The notes under the pieces were generated by a model. The model made no database searches and was not told the DNA's origin. It worked only from the letters and a program-made list of their open reading frames with translations. Source: Flavobacterium sp. (GTDB taxonomy: Bacteria > Bacteroidota > Bacteroidia > Flavobacteriales > Flavobacteriaceae). From it: 5,133 bases of DNA. Below are positions 4,884-5,133 of the stretch, in pieces. The stretch covers positions 1 through 5,133 of the forward strand of contig JAGNPF010000139.1 in assembly GCA_017989775.1 (NCBI GenBank), read 5' to 3'. How positions within the stretch are numbered: position 1 is the first letter of the stretch; each line of letters begins with the position of its first letter. A program made the position numbers and the translations under genes.

Positions 4884-5133
4884 TTAATGCTTGATGATCA
4901 ATATCGAAGGAACCCTGCTCAACCAAATACTGCGGGAATCAACAAGCAATTTCCAACTTTCGATGCTGATGATCATTAAATCCTGTTTTGCCAAAAACTC
5001 TTTTTTGATGATTTTATCGGTAACCAAGCTGATGTTTTTGGGATATTTCTGTTCCAATGAATCAAAGGCGCTTTTGAGTACAAAATTGGTTTTCACATAG
5101 CCATTCACGTCCAAAACCGTCACATGGGAATTG
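4884..5133 (-). CDS. C-terminal part of an unidentified alpha/beta protein, possibly UspA-like
   Basis: The last 82 residues of a minus-strand gene whose 5' end lies beyond the right edge. The frame is open to the edge (N-S-H precede the GTG at 5123), so that GTG is an internal valine. A strand-helix-strand-helix-strand pattern is visible: HVTVLDV, then a helix KSAFDSLEQKYPK, NISLVTD, a helix IIKKEFLAKQ, DLMIIS, a segment with LVDSRSIWLS, and the final strand VPSILIIKH at the stop. This resembles the C-terminal half of a universal stress protein domain, where a D-L-I-V strand and a final P-V-L-V-V-K strand are usual, but no clear nucleotide-binding glycine motif is present. I do not claim the family. 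The stop TAA lies 10 bases past the shared terminator. No signal or membrane segment is seen in this part. Confidence 0.7.
   Translation of the reverse strand, partial: NSHVTVLDVNGYVKTNFVLKSAFDSLEQKYPKNISLVTDKIIKKEFLAKQDLMIISIESWKLLVDSRSIWLSRVPSILIIKH

Noticed and set aside
1..5133. Mobile element, CRISPR array, prophage or defence system
   Set aside because: No transposase, integrase, direct-repeat array, terminal inverted repeats of IS size or defence-type domains are visible. All large genes are housekeeping genes.

Overview
The window looks like chromosomal DNA from a member of the Bacteroidota, most likely Flavobacteriaceae (Flavobacterium-like). The evidence is AT-rich DNA, leaders without Shine-Dalgarno sites but with A-rich tracts before start codons, matches to the Bacteroidota promoter form TTG/TTTG - 17 to 23 bp - TAnnTTTG, a DUF3098 protein directly after ftsX, a TruB without a C-terminal PUA domain, and the intergenic spacer style typical of that family. 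No phage, transposon, CRISPR array, tRNA or rRNA was seen.

Layout. Left block, plus strand (1-2180): the 3' end of ftsX, a small DUF3098 membrane protein, uppP (undecaprenyl-diphosphate phosphatase) and truB (tRNA pseudouridine-55 synthase). They probably form one operon: uppP and truB are 6 bp apart and no internal terminator is visible. The block ends in a hairpin just after truB. Middle: an AT-rich gap of about 490 bp, then a minus-strand thioredoxin-fold gene (2672-3295) with its own promoter and terminator. Right block, plus strand (3480-4821): pyrH (UMP kinase) and frr (ribosome recycling factor), driven by a recognisable promoter and closed by a strong bidirectional terminator. Convergent to it on the minus strand is the 3' part of an unidentified, possibly UspA-like, gene that runs off the window.

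The left block joins division and envelope functions (FtsX, lipid-carrier recycling) with a tRNA modification enzyme. The right block joins nucleotide supply and translation (UMP kinase, ribosome recycling), a widespread pairing. These are housekeeping genes.

The least explained part is the gap between truB and the thioredoxin gene. On its minus strand it holds a good match to a Bacteroidota promoter, a 25-codon ORF encoding a strikingly amphipathic peptide, and a hairpin with a T-rich tail at the far end. Together these could be a small-protein or small-RNA transcription unit, but it is supported only by sequence reading. Other points of note are a dispersed-type repeat forming the leader of the DUF3098 gene, a forced TTG start for truB in the same frame as uppP, and an inverted repeat plus a 10-codon ORF overlapping the frr start.
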